A DNA stretch of 64,000 nt from a bacterium. Its GTDB lineage: Bacteria; Electryoneota; JAOADG01. The translations under genes were made by a program, and so were the position numbers. The notes below the pieces were generated by a model. The model saw nothing but the letters and a program-made list of their open reading frames with translations. It was not told the DNA's origin and made no database searches. The DNA lies in the NCBI GenBank assembly GCA_026417415.1, contig JAOADG010000037.1:62001-126000 (forward strand). The letters are read 5' to 3'. This document shows, piece after piece, positions 26,664 to 36,046 of this stretch; position 1 is the stretch's first letter, and every line of letters starts with the position of its first letter.

Positions 26664-27555
26664 CTATAAAAACAGATTGGAATTGATTTTTATTTTAGTC
26701 ATCTTCCTATGGACAACTTTAGGTTGTTCTAATAATGATCCACAAACTTTAATTGCTAAGGTGGGAAAAAAAGAGTTGCATTTGAATGATTTGATGTACT
26801 CAAATGAACCGATACAAGATGAAGAATGGATGGGAATGGTAAATCGGTGGACTGATAAGCAACTATTAATCCAAAAAGCACAACAAATGGATCTTCATAA
26901 AACTGAAATTATAAAAAAGAAATTGATGCAATTAGAAAACGAATTACTGATACAATTGCTAATTGATTCCTTGATTCAAGTGGAATTCCCTTCTGAAGAT
27001 AAAATCAAGCAATACTATGAGACCAACAAAGATCTATGGACTACCAAAACTACCGAAGTACGTGGATGGGTATGGAGAGCACAAGATCAAAGTACCATTC
27101 AAAGTTTGTGGCGTCAAACCAGAACACTACTTGCACCGGCTGGTGGCGAACCTTTTGACTGGACTCCGATTGAAAGATTAGGTCCATTTAAAGAAGAATT
27201 GGCAAGAGTTTCTATTGGTATTATTACTCAACCAAAAAAGTGGGGAAATGAGTGGCTGTTTATTCAATTAGACAATCGTAGAAATGCTGGTTATCTTAAA
27301 CCATTACCGGAAGTTAGACAAGAATTGATTGCAATGTACCAATCAGAACAAATGGAAAGAAAACGAGATTCATTAATCCATCAACTTAAACAAGAAGCGA
27401 TTAAAAAGAAAAAATTTTTTCAATTATCTGAAAATGAATTAATTACAAGAAAAAAAGATTATGAAATGAAGCTTAAGTATGAATCAGAAAAACAAAAAAA
27501 GAAAGCAGAAAAAAGTGATATTCTCAAAGACACAATTATTGAAAATGCAAAGTAA
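26653..27555 (+). CDS. SurA-N-like lipoprotein without evident parvulin domain
   Basis: About 300 residues. The signal peptide ends in a lipobox (TTLGC). The next segment (LIAKVGKKELHLNDL) resembles the N-terminal chaperone module of SurA/PrsA-like proteins; after it come charged helices and no convincing parvulin motif. I place the start at the GTG at 26653; a TTG at 26638 in the same frame is equally possible, and neither has a good Shine-Dalgarno. It overlaps the end of the preceding lipoprotein gene and the start of surA, so all three are probably cotranscribed. Confidence 0.6.
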   Translation: MIINYKNRLELIFILVIFLWTTLGCSNNDPQTLIAKVGKKELHLNDLMYSNEPIQDEEWMGMVNRWTDKQLLIQKAQQMDLHKTEIIKKKLMQLENELLIQLLIDSLIQVEFPSEDKIKQYYETNKDLWTTKTTEVRGWVWRAQDQSTIQSLWRQTRTLLAPAGGEPFDWTPIERLGPFKEELARVSIGIITQPKKWGNEWLFIQLDNRRNAGYLKPLPEVRQELIAMYQSEQMERKRDSLIHQLKQEAIKKKKFFQLSENELITRKKDYEMKLKYESEKQKKKAEKSDILKDTIIENAK

Positions 27556-28819
27556 AATCCTACTTGCCTTATTATTTTTTTTACTCTCAGATTCATCTCA
27601 CTCGCAAGAGATTTTAGATAGAATTGTGGCTCAGGTTGCAAATGAACCAATTTTAGAAACAGAACTCATTCAAGCTGCCTATTTTGAAGCACAAAATGCA
27701 AACTTGGATATATTTCGAGATGAAGCAAAACTTGATTCAATGAAACGAGTAGTCCTAAAAAATTTGATTGATTTTCGAGTCCTTCTTGCTGCTGCAAAAG
27801 CAGATACTAACATTCGTGTGAATGAAAATGAAATCATTACGAAAGCAAATGCTGATTATCAAAAGTTATTAAGTCAAGCTGGAACCGAAGAAAGATTAGC
27901 AGAAAAATTTCGTTCATCTACAAAGAAAATAAAAAAGGATTTAGAAGAGAATGCAAGAAAAAATACCTATGTTCAGAAATATGTAGAAAAGAAATTGGAA
28001 AACGTTCGTGTCTCTAAGGCAGAAGTTACAAAGTTTTGGGAAGAAAACAGAGATAAATTCAATAAACTCCCCGCAACAGTTAGATTAGCCAACATTCTTC
28101 TAACCATTCAACCCAACGAGGTTGCAAAACGTCAAGCACTACAAAAAGCAGATTCTATAAAAAATCTTTTAGATAAAGGAAAAGATTTTGCTGAGTTAGC
28201 AAAACAATATTCAACGGATAATTCAGCAAAGTATGGTGGCGATTTAGGGGAAGTAGAACGTGGTACATTTTTACCTGAGTTTGAATCTGTGGTCTATAAA
28301 CTTTCTGAGGGAGAAATAAGTAAACCTGTTGAAACAAAGTACGGATTTCATATCATTAAACTCCACTATCGTCGTGGAAATAAATTCCATGTTTCCCATA
28401 TTTTAATCGGTTTAACACCTACTACGGAAGATACTCTTGCTACAAAAAGTAAAGCGGATTCCTTATACCAAAGAATAAAAGCAGGGGAATCGTTCGAACA
28501 AATAGCCAAAGGGGTATCAGAAGACGCTGAAACCGCCAAAAGAGGGGGAGATATGGGGTGGATTGAATTAGAAAAATTGCCCGATTTTGCCACACCGATT
28601 AAAAATTTAAAAGATGGAGAGTGTACTGCACCTTTTCTATTTGCAGGGAGTTACCACATTTTGAAAAGAGTACAAACCAATCCCGAAAGATATCCCAATC
28701 TGCAAGAAGATTGGGACAAAATAGAACAACTTGCTCAGTCAAAAGCGCGTGCAATGGCATATGAGAATCTGGTCGAAAGTGCAAAGAAAAAGGTCTACAT
28801 TCAATTGATGCAGGAGTAA
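27545..28819 (+). CDS. surA: Periplasmic chaperone / peptidyl-prolyl isomerase SurA
   Basis: A 424-residue periplasmic protein. A signal peptide (about residues 1-20, ending SHSQ) is followed by the SurA N-terminal chaperone domain (IVAQVANEPILETEL) and two parvulin repeats: the first around VRLANILLTIQP to YGFHIIKL, the second around FHVSHILIGLTP to SYHILKRV. SurA escorts outer-membrane barrel proteins to the assembly machine. The ATG at 27545 overlaps the previous stop by 11 bases; the longest frame starts further upstream inside the preceding gene and would lose the signal peptide. Confidence 0.9.
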   Translation: MQSKILLALLFFLLSDSSHSQEILDRIVAQVANEPILETELIQAAYFEAQNANLDIFRDEAKLDSMKRVVLKNLIDFRVLLAAAKADTNIRVNENEIITKANADYQKLLSQAGTEERLAEKFRSSTKKIKKDLEENARKNTYVQKYVEKKLENVRVSKAEVTKFWEENRDKFNKLPATVRLANILLTIQPNEVAKRQALQKADSIKNLLDKGKDFAELAKQYSTDNSAKYGGDLGEVERGTFLPEFESVVYKLSEGEISKPVETKYGFHIIKLHYRRGNKFHVSHILIGLTPTTEDTLATKSKADSLYQRIKAGESFEQIAKGVSEDAETAKRGGDMGWIELEKLPDFATPIKNLKDGECTAPFLFAGSYHILKRVQTNPERYPNLQEDWDKIEQLAQSKARAMAYENLVESAKKKVYIQLMQE

Positions 28820-28821
28820 TC

Positions 28822-29613
28822 ATGATTTTTCGATTCATCTTGTCTGTTCTTTGTTTATTACTTGTTCAAGAAGTAATAGCTCAAAGTGATGAAAATGAAG
28901 ATATTCTAAATGATTTTGAAGCAGAAGAATGGAAAGAACCCACAAAAGGCCATCCTGGTTTTTTTGGTGCGGGTGGAGTGTTGATTCAAATGATACAACC
29001 CGATTTGAAAAATCTCAATGAAGAGCTTCAACTTTGTGGGTTAACGAATTTCAAGAATCAATTAATTCTCTATGGTGGTCAAGGATTTGGTTCCTATAAA
29101 AAATTTCGTTTTGGATTTTTTGGATTTGGTGGTGCTCAATGGAAAAGTAAAACAGTAAAAGATACTTTACCGAATAATCTTTTAACCGATATCTCAAGAA
29201 CTGCTACCATTAGCACAGGAGGTTTTGGAATAACCGGTGGTTATCGGATTACTTTACCCAAATCGTTTGAAATCGAGCCATCCCTTTGGTTTACTTTTGG
29301 AACGTTGACATTGAAGTACGTTCAGAGTTCTAAAAATCCCGATTGGGCAGATATATGGAATGAAAATAACAATAATGCAACGAACGTTATTTTTCGAGAA
29401 ACTACCATCCATTCTAATTATTATTTAACTCAACCAGGATGTTTTATACGTTATTACCCGACCATGTGGAGTGCTGTTGGAATTGGCTTGCAATATATTA
29501 TACCTATAAAAGACCCAACTTCATGGAAATTTCATTCTGAATCGATTCGAAATGCCAAATCAGTAAAAATGTCATCACCACAATATACACTACAGTTTTT
29601 ATTCGGTTTATAA
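28822..29613 (+). CDS. Hypothetical secreted protein, predicted outer-membrane barrel-like
   Basis: A 263-residue protein with a clean signal peptide (about residues 1-20, ending VIAQ). Its body is rich in glycine and aromatic residues in alternating patterns (FFGAGGVLIQM, KFRFGFFGFGGAQW, GGFGITGGYRI), as in small outer-membrane beta-barrels. No family recognised. It starts two bases after surA with GGAG before the ATG, so it is probably in the same operon and could be a client of SurA (inference). Confidence 0.55.
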   Translation: MIFRFILSVLCLLLVQEVIAQSDENEDILNDFEAEEWKEPTKGHPGFFGAGGVLIQMIQPDLKNLNEELQLCGLTNFKNQLILYGGQGFGSYKKFRFGFFGFGGAQWKSKTVKDTLPNNLLTDISRTATISTGGFGITGGYRITLPKSFEIEPSLWFTFGTLTLKYVQSSKNPDWADIWNENNNNATNVIFRETTIHSNYYLTQPGCFIRYYPTMWSAVGIGLQYIIPIKDPTSWKFHSESIRNAKSVKMSSPQYTLQFLFGL

Positions 29614-29640
29614 AAATCTAATTCTATCACGGAGTATCAA

Positions 29641-31365
29641 ATGAAACGGTTTGAAATAAGAGTAGATCCTCTTACTCAAGAGGTTTACTATGCTACTCGT
29701 TTAACGGGTTATCCACTTATGAATGATCCACTATTAAACAAAGGAAGTGCTTTTACTGCAGTTGAAAGAGTCGAATTTGGTATTACTGGATTAGTCGCGG
29801 ATGCAATAGGAACACTTGAAGAACAATTAGAGCGTGCTTATGAAAACTACCTAAGAAAAACTACCGATTTGGAAAGGTATATAACTTTAATCGGCCTTTT
29901 AGATAGAAATGAAACGCTATTTTACGCACTTTTAACCAGGCATATTACGGAAATGTTGCCAATTGTTTACACACCAACTGTTGGTCAAGCGTGCTTAAAT
30001 CTTTCTCATATTATTCGCCGATATCGTGGATTGTATGTTTCAAGGAACAACATTGAAAATATTGAGACCATGTTAAGAAATACTGGATTACCCGAAGTGT
30101 CTCTGATTGTCATTACAGACGGTGAAAGAATTCTTGGTTTAGGGGATTTAGGTGTGGATGGAATGGCTATTCCTATTGGAAAAACCACCTTGTATGTCGC
30201 TGCAGGTGGTATTCATCCTGCATCAACTTTACCAGTATGTTTAGATGTAGGTACCAATAATGAGCGACTTTTGAATGATCATTTATACATTGGAATTCGT
30301 AAGCCAAGATTAACGGGAGATGCCTATTATGCTGTGATTGAGCGCTTTGTGCAAGGGGTTAAACGTGTTTATCCCAGAGCTTTGATTCAGTGGGAAGATT
30401 TTGGAAAATCAAATGCATTTAACATTCTTGACCGTTATAGTAATCGCATTTTGAGTTTTAACGATGATATTCAAGGTACAGGTGCAACCGCTGCTGCAGC
30501 AATTATGACTGCTGCGAAAATATCTGGAAGAAAAGTATCTCAAGAAAAGATTGCGATATTGGGGTTCGGTCAAGCAGGTTCAGGCGTTGCGAACGCTTTA
30601 GTGACATTAATGAATGTTGAAGAAAATACTCCTATAGAAATTGCGAGAAGAAATATCTATGCGATCGATATTAATGGTTTATTAATAGAGGGTATGGAAG
30701 TTGAACCTCATCAAATTAACTTTGTTCATCCCAAATCGGAAATTTCTCAATGGAGTTACTCGGGTGATAGTCCAAAGCTGTTTGATGTGATTAAAAATGC
30801 AAACATTACCATTCTAATTGGTTTAGCGGCTCAACCTAACGTATTTAATGAAGAAATCATTTCAATGGTTGCACAACATACTCCAAGTCCGATAATTCTG
30901 GCTTTATCTAATCCGACTTCAAAATGTGAAACCAAACCCGAAATAGTAGAAAAGGCATCTAATGGACGAGCTTTAATGGCTTTTGGTAGTCCATTTGAAC
31001 CGTATCAATCCATTGACGGAAAAAAGAAATGGGTATCACAATGTAACAACTTGTATATCTTTCCAGGAGTTGGATTAGGTTCAATTGTTTGTCAAGCATC
31101 AAAGATTACTCATAGAATGTTCCATGCTGCAAGTAAAGCGTTATCAGCGCTCACAACTCAAGAACAAAGAGAACAAGGTTTATTGTTACCACCTTTAGAA
31201 AACATCAGAAACGTATCGTACGAAGTCGCTTTTGCAGTAGCGAAACAAGCACGAGAAGAAGGGTTAGGGATTAATGTTACCGATGAACATTTATCTAAAT
31301 TGATTAAACAAGCCATGTGGATTCCAAAGTACTATCCTCTAAGATTAGATCGTTCGGAATGGTAA
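29641..31365 (+). CDS. maeA: NAD-dependent malic enzyme (oxaloacetate-decarboxylating malate dehydrogenase)
   Basis: A 574-residue enzyme oxidatively decarboxylating malate to pyruvate. It is the large form, as in E. coli SfcA/MaeA and mitochondrial enzymes. Motifs: YTPTVGQACLNLSHIIRR near residue 105, ITDGERILGLGDLG, FNDDIQGTGA, and the nucleotide-binding GFGQAGSGVA. Cofactor preference (NAD or NADP) is inferred from the family only. GGAG precedes the ATG. Followed by a SafE-like gene 12 bases later. Confidence 0.93.
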   Translation: MKRFEIRVDPLTQEVYYATRLTGYPLMNDPLLNKGSAFTAVERVEFGITGLVADAIGTLEEQLERAYENYLRKTTDLERYITLIGLLDRNETLFYALLTRHITEMLPIVYTPTVGQACLNLSHIIRRYRGLYVSRNNIENIETMLRNTGLPEVSLIVITDGERILGLGDLGVDGMAIPIGKTTLYVAAGGIHPASTLPVCLDVGTNNERLLNDHLYIGIRKPRLTGDAYYAVIERFVQGVKRVYPRALIQWEDFGKSNAFNILDRYSNRILSFNDDIQGTGATAAAAIMTAAKISGRKVSQEKIAILGFGQAGSGVANALVTLMNVEENTPIEIARRNIYAIDINGLLIEGMEVEPHQINFVHPKSEISQWSYSGDSPKLFDVIKNANITILIGLAAQPNVFNEEIISMVAQHTPSPIILALSNPTSKCETKPEIVEKASNGRALMAFGSPFEPYQSIDGKKKWVSQCNNLYIFPGVGLGSIVCQASKITHRMFHAASKALSALTTQEQREQGLLLPPLENIRNVSYEVAFAVAKQAREEGLGINVTDEHLSKLIKQAMWIPKYYPLRLDRSEW

Positions 31366-31377
31366 AATGGAGAAGAA

Positions 31378-32118
31378 ATGGCAGACGATGTTTGGTTAAG
31401 CATATCAACAGCATTAGTGACAGGTTTGTTAGGAAGTATTCACTGTGTCGGAATGTGTGGTCCATTGGTTGCTGGTACTTGTGGACTTGCGAAACTCAAA
31501 TCCAACACATTTTCGGCTATTGTTTATTTAATTGGAAAACTTGTTTCTTATTCTCTGATAGGGCTTTTAGTAGGATTTATCGGTTCATGGATCGTATCGC
31601 AAAATTGGATAAAGCACTTTTCTGCCTATTTTTCCATATTCATTGGAACTGCAATGATTGCAGTGATCGTTTATTTTTGGATTTTTCCGGCAACGGCACA
31701 GACCCTGAAAGTGACCAGTATCTTCAATCATTTGTTGCGTAATTCAGTATCAAACGGCAAAAAAAATAAAACGATTTTCTTGACAGTGTTTGCAGTTGGC
31801 TTTTTTACTGCACTACTTCCATGTGGATTATTATATGCGATGATACTAAGTGCAGCCACAGAAGAAACAGCATTTGCATCTTTATTAGTTATGTTTAGTT
31901 TTGGGTTAGGGACTTCTCCTGCCTTGTTTCTGGTGGGTTCTGTATTTGGTAAAATTCCATTTTTTGTAAAAAAGTATGCAAGCAAATTAGGTGAAATCAT
32001 CCTTCTCATTAGTGGACTGGTAATGATTTATCGGGGTGTAAACGGTTTACTCTCTAAAAAAGGCCATCTACAATGTTGTGAACTTATTCAATGGGCATAT
32101 CAATTAATCTGCGGATAG
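31378..32118 (+). CDS. Sulfite exporter TauE/SafE-like (DsbD_2-type) membrane protein
   Basis: A 246-residue protein with about six membrane segments. The family signature LGSIHCVGMCGPLV with paired cysteines is at residues about 18-31, and a second conserved segment with a cysteine (ALLPCGLLYAM) is around 145. Proteins of this kind are often found near cytochrome oxidase or metal-transport genes and may move metal or reductant; function here is unproven. Its last 35 bases overlap the end of the convergent histidine kinase gene. Confidence 0.85.
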   Translation: MADDVWLSISTALVTGLLGSIHCVGMCGPLVAGTCGLAKLKSNTFSAIVYLIGKLVSYSLIGLLVGFIGSWIVSQNWIKHFSAYFSIFIGTAMIAVIVYFWIFPATAQTLKVTSIFNHLLRNSVSNGKKNKTIFLTVFAVGFFTALLPCGLLYAMILSAATEETAFASLLVMFSFGLGTSPALFLVGSVFGKIPFFVKKYASKLGEIILLISGLVMIYRGVNGLLSKKGHLQCCELIQWAYQLICG

Positions 32119-34906
32119 TGTGAGAAAGTTCCATAATATTGTACGGTTTTGCAATAAATCCGACTGCTCCTCGAAAATCGGGAACTTTATCATCCGAAGT
32201 AAGTGCATAACCACTCGAGATGGCAACTTTTGTTTTTGGGGCTACAGCTAAAATTTGTTGTAACACTTCACCACCTGTTAAAATGGGCATAGAGTAATCT
32301 AAAATGACTAAAGCAATCTGGTCACGATTTTCAATAAACTTAGTCAATCCCTCGCGTCCATCTTTAGCAAGAATTACTTTGTAGCCCAACTGTTCTAAAA
32401 TGGTTTGAGCAAGCGAGCGTATCATTTCTTCATCATCCACCACTAAGATGGTTTCGTTTCCAGTAGCCAACTTACTTGGCTTATAGCTTGAAACCTCTAA
32501 GTTCGGAATGGTTTTTAATGCAGCCGGTAAATAAAATGTAAATTCTGATCCTTTTCCTTCTTCACTACATACTTCAATCCAACCTTTATGTTCAGTTATG
32601 ATTGCTCGTACTGATGCCAATCCAAGGCCGGTTCCTGAATCTCCTTTTTTCGTTGTAAAAAATGGTTCAAAAATTTTTGACTGAATATCCGGAGGAATAC
32701 CAATCCCATTGTCAATTACAGAGAATCTAACATACTTCCCAATGTGTGCATTCGGATGTTGAAAAACATTGTTTTCATTAACGATAAAATCAGATGCTTG
32801 GATAATAATTTTGACATCTCTGGATTTCATCACTTCTATTGGAAGTTCTTTGATGGCATCGCGTGCATTCACACATAGATTGATTAAAACTTGATGGAGT
32901 TGATTACTGTCAGCAAGAACTTGATAGGAAAGATTTTCAGTTTGTAACTCCAAACCAATCCGTTTATCAATGATCGATCGAATCAATTGATAAATTTCAT
33001 CTAAAAGGATATTCACATTGACAGGTTGAATACTAAGAGGTGTACGACGGCTATGTCGTAAAATGTTTTTAGTCAATTCGGTTGCACGTTGGGCTGCTTT
33101 CCATGCTTCGTTTAGATAATTTTTTGAAGTTTCTTCTTGACTATTTTTTGCTAATTCAAGATAACCGATAATTCCGGTCAGAATATTATTAATATCATGG
33201 ACAATCCCACTGGCAATTTGGCCTAAAGCTTCCAATTTATGGGTTTGCCGTAACTGTTCAGCTAAAGCTTGTTCACGACTAATATCTCGACTAATTTCAA
33301 GAAAGTTGATGATTTCACCTTGTTCATCACGTACCGGTGAAATTGAAGTTTGTAAAAACCTGGGTTCATTGTTTTTTGTGAAGATTTTTCTTATTCCATC
33401 CCAACGTAACCCATTCCGTATGGCTTCATTAATTGAGTCAGTGGTATATTCATCTACTTGCAACAGTGCATTTGTTGTGTGAAAAATAGCTTCATTTAAA
33501 GTATAACCTGTTGCACGAGAAAAAGCAGGGTTGAAGTTTAAAATCTTTCCATAGGTATCTAACAATACTATGTGTTCTTCTGCTGCTTCAATAATGGTGA
33601 GTAAACTGGTTCTCTCTTCTTGGATAATTTTTCTTTCAATAGCACCAGCAATTTGACTGGCAAGCATGGTCATTAATTCGACTTCAAATTGTCCATAAGT
33701 GGTGTTCGGCTTATAAGTTTGGAGAGCGACTATTCCGATAACCTCATTATGAGAAATTAATGGTACACCTAGCCAACATTCAGAAGGTGCACCAATAAGT
33801 GTTACTTCTCCATTAGCCAACAATCTATGGAAAACATCAGAGGTACAAAGTAGTGGTTTACCGGTACGGCGCACATAATCGGTAAGTGATTTGGGAAGCG
33901 AATACAATTCGTAGCTACTGACGGGTTCATCATCAGGATCTACATAGTAAGGGAAAGAATATTTGTCTTGTGAAACGTGATACAAAGCTACATAAAAATG
34001 GGAAGCATCAACAAGTGTATTTAATTGTTGATGAACGACCGTCAAAAGTTCGTTAAGAGAGGAGGTTTCGCTAAAACATTTTGAGATTTCGTAAAGGACT
34101 TTGTGTAACTGTTCCGTACGTTTGCTTTCGGTAATGTCTAAAAGGACACCATACAATTGAGTAGCAAGTCCATTTTCAAACTTTGCAGAGATTTTATCCA
34201 GTATCCAAACAAGATCACCATTTGGTTTTTGCATCCGGTATTGAAGGGTAAGCTCTGTTTCATTTTCTTGGAAGAAGAAAAATTTATGAGATGCAATTTC
34301 CTGATCTTCGGGTACAACGTGATCAATCCATTTAGTCGCATCTTGTAAAAATACTTCTGAGGGAATACCAAGGATCTTTTCAATCTGGCTGCTGATGAAA
34401 GTGAATTGATACGTTTCAGGTGCAAATTCCCAAAAAACAGCATTTACATTGTCTATTAGTTTATCTAAAATTTCTTGTTTAGTTTGAGCAAACTTCTCTG
34501 CTTGTTTGCGAGCAGTAACGTTTTCAACAAAATTTTCAACGTAACGAATTGATCCTTTAGAATCGCGAACGATTAAAGAGCGTATCATTACGTTGATTAA
34601 ACTACCATCTTTCGTCTTTAAATTCGCTTCAAATTTTTCTGATATACCACGTGACAATAGGGAATGAACCATAGCTTCGCGGTGTATATTGGATTCGAAC
34701 AAATCATCCGAAGCATTTTTAATTTGCTGTAAACATTCTTCTGGCGAGCTATAGCCAAGCATTTCAGCAAAGGCTGTATTTGCAGTAAGCAACTTTCCAC
34801 TGAGTGTTGTATGATAAATTCCAAATGGGGCGTGATCGAAGATGCTCCGATAAGTTTCTAAGTGATTCAAAAAATCAATACGATCTTGCTCTGTTAACGA
34901 AGTCAT
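32084..34906 (-). CDS. PAS/GAF hybrid sensor histidine kinase-response regulator
   Basis: A 940-residue cytoplasmic protein with no membrane segment. Domains in order: PAS (about 15-130), PAS (about 145-260), GAF (about 275-420), PAS (about 430-545), a HisKA dimerisation domain with the H-box GIVHDINNIL (about 570), a GHKL ATPase domain (GIGIPPDIQSKIFEPF, GTGLGLASVRAI) and a C-terminal receiver domain (about 820-935) with VVDDEEM and the phospho-acceptor in VILDYSMPI. The H-box with HDxNN fits the HDFNN-type kinases that usually carry a receiver. No output regulator gene is adjacent. Confidence 0.93.
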   Translation of the reverse strand: MTSLTEQDRIDFLNHLETYRSIFDHAPFGIYHTTLSGKLLTANTAFAEMLGYSSPEECLQQIKNASDDLFESNIHREAMVHSLLSRGISEKFEANLKTKDGSLINVMIRSLIVRDSKGSIRYVENFVENVTARKQAEKFAQTKQEILDKLIDNVNAVFWEFAPETYQFTFISSQIEKILGIPSEVFLQDATKWIDHVVPEDQEIASHKFFFFQENETELTLQYRMQKPNGDLVWILDKISAKFENGLATQLYGVLLDITESKRTEQLHKVLYEISKCFSETSSLNELLTVVHQQLNTLVDASHFYVALYHVSQDKYSFPYYVDPDDEPVSSYELYSLPKSLTDYVRRTGKPLLCTSDVFHRLLANGEVTLIGAPSECWLGVPLISHNEVIGIVALQTYKPNTTYGQFEVELMTMLASQIAGAIERKIIQEERTSLLTIIEAAEEHIVLLDTYGKILNFNPAFSRATGYTLNEAIFHTTNALLQVDEYTTDSINEAIRNGLRWDGIRKIFTKNNEPRFLQTSISPVRDEQGEIINFLEISRDISREQALAEQLRQTHKLEALGQIASGIVHDINNILTGIIGYLELAKNSQEETSKNYLNEAWKAAQRATELTKNILRHSRRTPLSIQPVNVNILLDEIYQLIRSIIDKRIGLELQTENLSYQVLADSNQLHQVLINLCVNARDAIKELPIEVMKSRDVKIIIQASDFIVNENNVFQHPNAHIGKYVRFSVIDNGIGIPPDIQSKIFEPFFTTKKGDSGTGLGLASVRAIITEHKGWIEVCSEEGKGSEFTFYLPAALKTIPNLEVSSYKPSKLATGNETILVVDDEEMIRSLAQTILEQLGYKVILAKDGREGLTKFIENRDQIALVILDYSMPILTGGEVLQQILAVAPKTKVAISSGYALTSDDKVPDFRGAVGFIAKPYNIMELSHTIRRLIDMPIE

Positions 34907-34951
34907 AACTCTTTGAATGCCGTGATAGAAAGATTTTTTACCCTCGTAAAA

Positions 34952-36046
34952 TTAAAGAAATCTCTTTGTTTTTCCGAACTTTTCAACCGCCATCATACAA
35001 ATATTGATTTGTTTATCAACCCACTGATTTTCTTGAAATGTTTTCAGCCACGATTGACCTTGTGTGATTTGATAGTTTCGGTGAGTAGTATCTTGTAAGG
35101 ATTGAATTGCAAAGTACCATTCCTCTTCATTTTCTAATGGCAACACAATTGCACCGTAACCTGCTGATTCTGGTAAAGCCCCCCGATTGCTTACGATTGC
35201 GGGAACATTAAGCATCATTGCTTCCAAAGGGGTTGCACCGAAACCTTCATACTTTGATGGAAGCAACACACAAAAGGATTCTCGAACGATAATACGCAAA
35301 TCAGAAAATGAAAGCAATCCTAAATCAATACAACGTCTATCTTTTAGTAGTTTTTGTAAATCGTGTTGTAATGCTGGATATTTTGATAGCCGATCCCCTG
35401 CAATAACCAATACAGGCAAATCTGGATGCTTTTCCCAAAGTCGAATTAAAAACTGAATATTTTTATGTTTCCGATAAGCACCATAATATAAACAATAAGG
35501 TTTTGGTAAACGGTGAGCCGTCTGGCAATAGATTGGTTCATTCCACCTTAAATCTGGAATTCGTAAAATGGAGTGAATTTTATCTTTTTGAATCCATGAA
35601 AACCTTTCAATCAAATCTTTGCGAACCGTTTCACTTTGCGTTACTACAGCGTCGGAACGATAAAGTGCCCAAGCAATCATCCATCTTGCATAGATTCTTT
35701 GAATCAAGGAGAATTGATCTGGAAATTGAATTTGGATAGTATCGTGAATAATACTCACGATTGGCTTTTTACAAAAAAACGGAACTGTATAATGAGGAAT
35801 ATAAACCACATCAACTTTGGACTGATTGGCAATCTTTCCAATCTCAAACAATTCAGTTAAGGAATAAGGTTTTACGTGGGATACTATGGGTTGGATTTTT
35901 GTGATTTCGTAAATTTCTTTCGCATCTTCTTCGCGAACAATAGTATGTACCTCGACACCCTTCCTTGAGAAATGGATGGCAAGTAGTTGAATCATCACAC
36001 CTATTCCACCATCTTGCCATTTTCTAGCATCCAATAATACTTTCAT
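34952..36046 (-). CDS. Glycosyltransferase family 4 protein
   Basis: A 364-residue GT-B type glycosyltransferase. The N-terminal domain begins KVLLDARKWQDGGIGVM; the C-terminal domain has YYGAYRKHKNIQFLI and the donor-binding segment LLPSKYEGFGATPLEAM. The sugar and acceptor cannot be told. Its start shares a base with the stop of the O-antigen ligase-like gene (TAATG), so they are coupled and may act on the same polysaccharide. Confidence 0.88.
   Translation of the reverse strand: MKVLLDARKWQDGGIGVMIQLLAIHFSRKGVEVHTIVREEDAKEIYEITKIQPIVSHVKPYSLTELFEIGKIANQSKVDVVYIPHYTVPFFCKKPIVSIIHDTIQIQFPDQFSLIQRIYARWMIAWALYRSDAVVTQSETVRKDLIERFSWIQKDKIHSILRIPDLRWNEPIYCQTAHRLPKPYCLYYGAYRKHKNIQFLIRLWEKHPDLPVLVIAGDRLSKYPALQHDLQKLLKDRRCIDLGLLSFSDLRIIVRESFCVLLPSKYEGFGATPLEAMMLNVPAIVSNRGALPESAGYGAIVLPLENEEEWYFAIQSLQDTTHRNYQITQGQSWLKTFQENQWVDKQINICMMAVEKFGKTKRFL

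Noticed and set aside
31317-31742. Plus-strand 141-residue ORF overlapping maeA end and the SafE-like gene
   Set aside because: A frame shadow; the SafE-like frame has the recognisable family signature and start.
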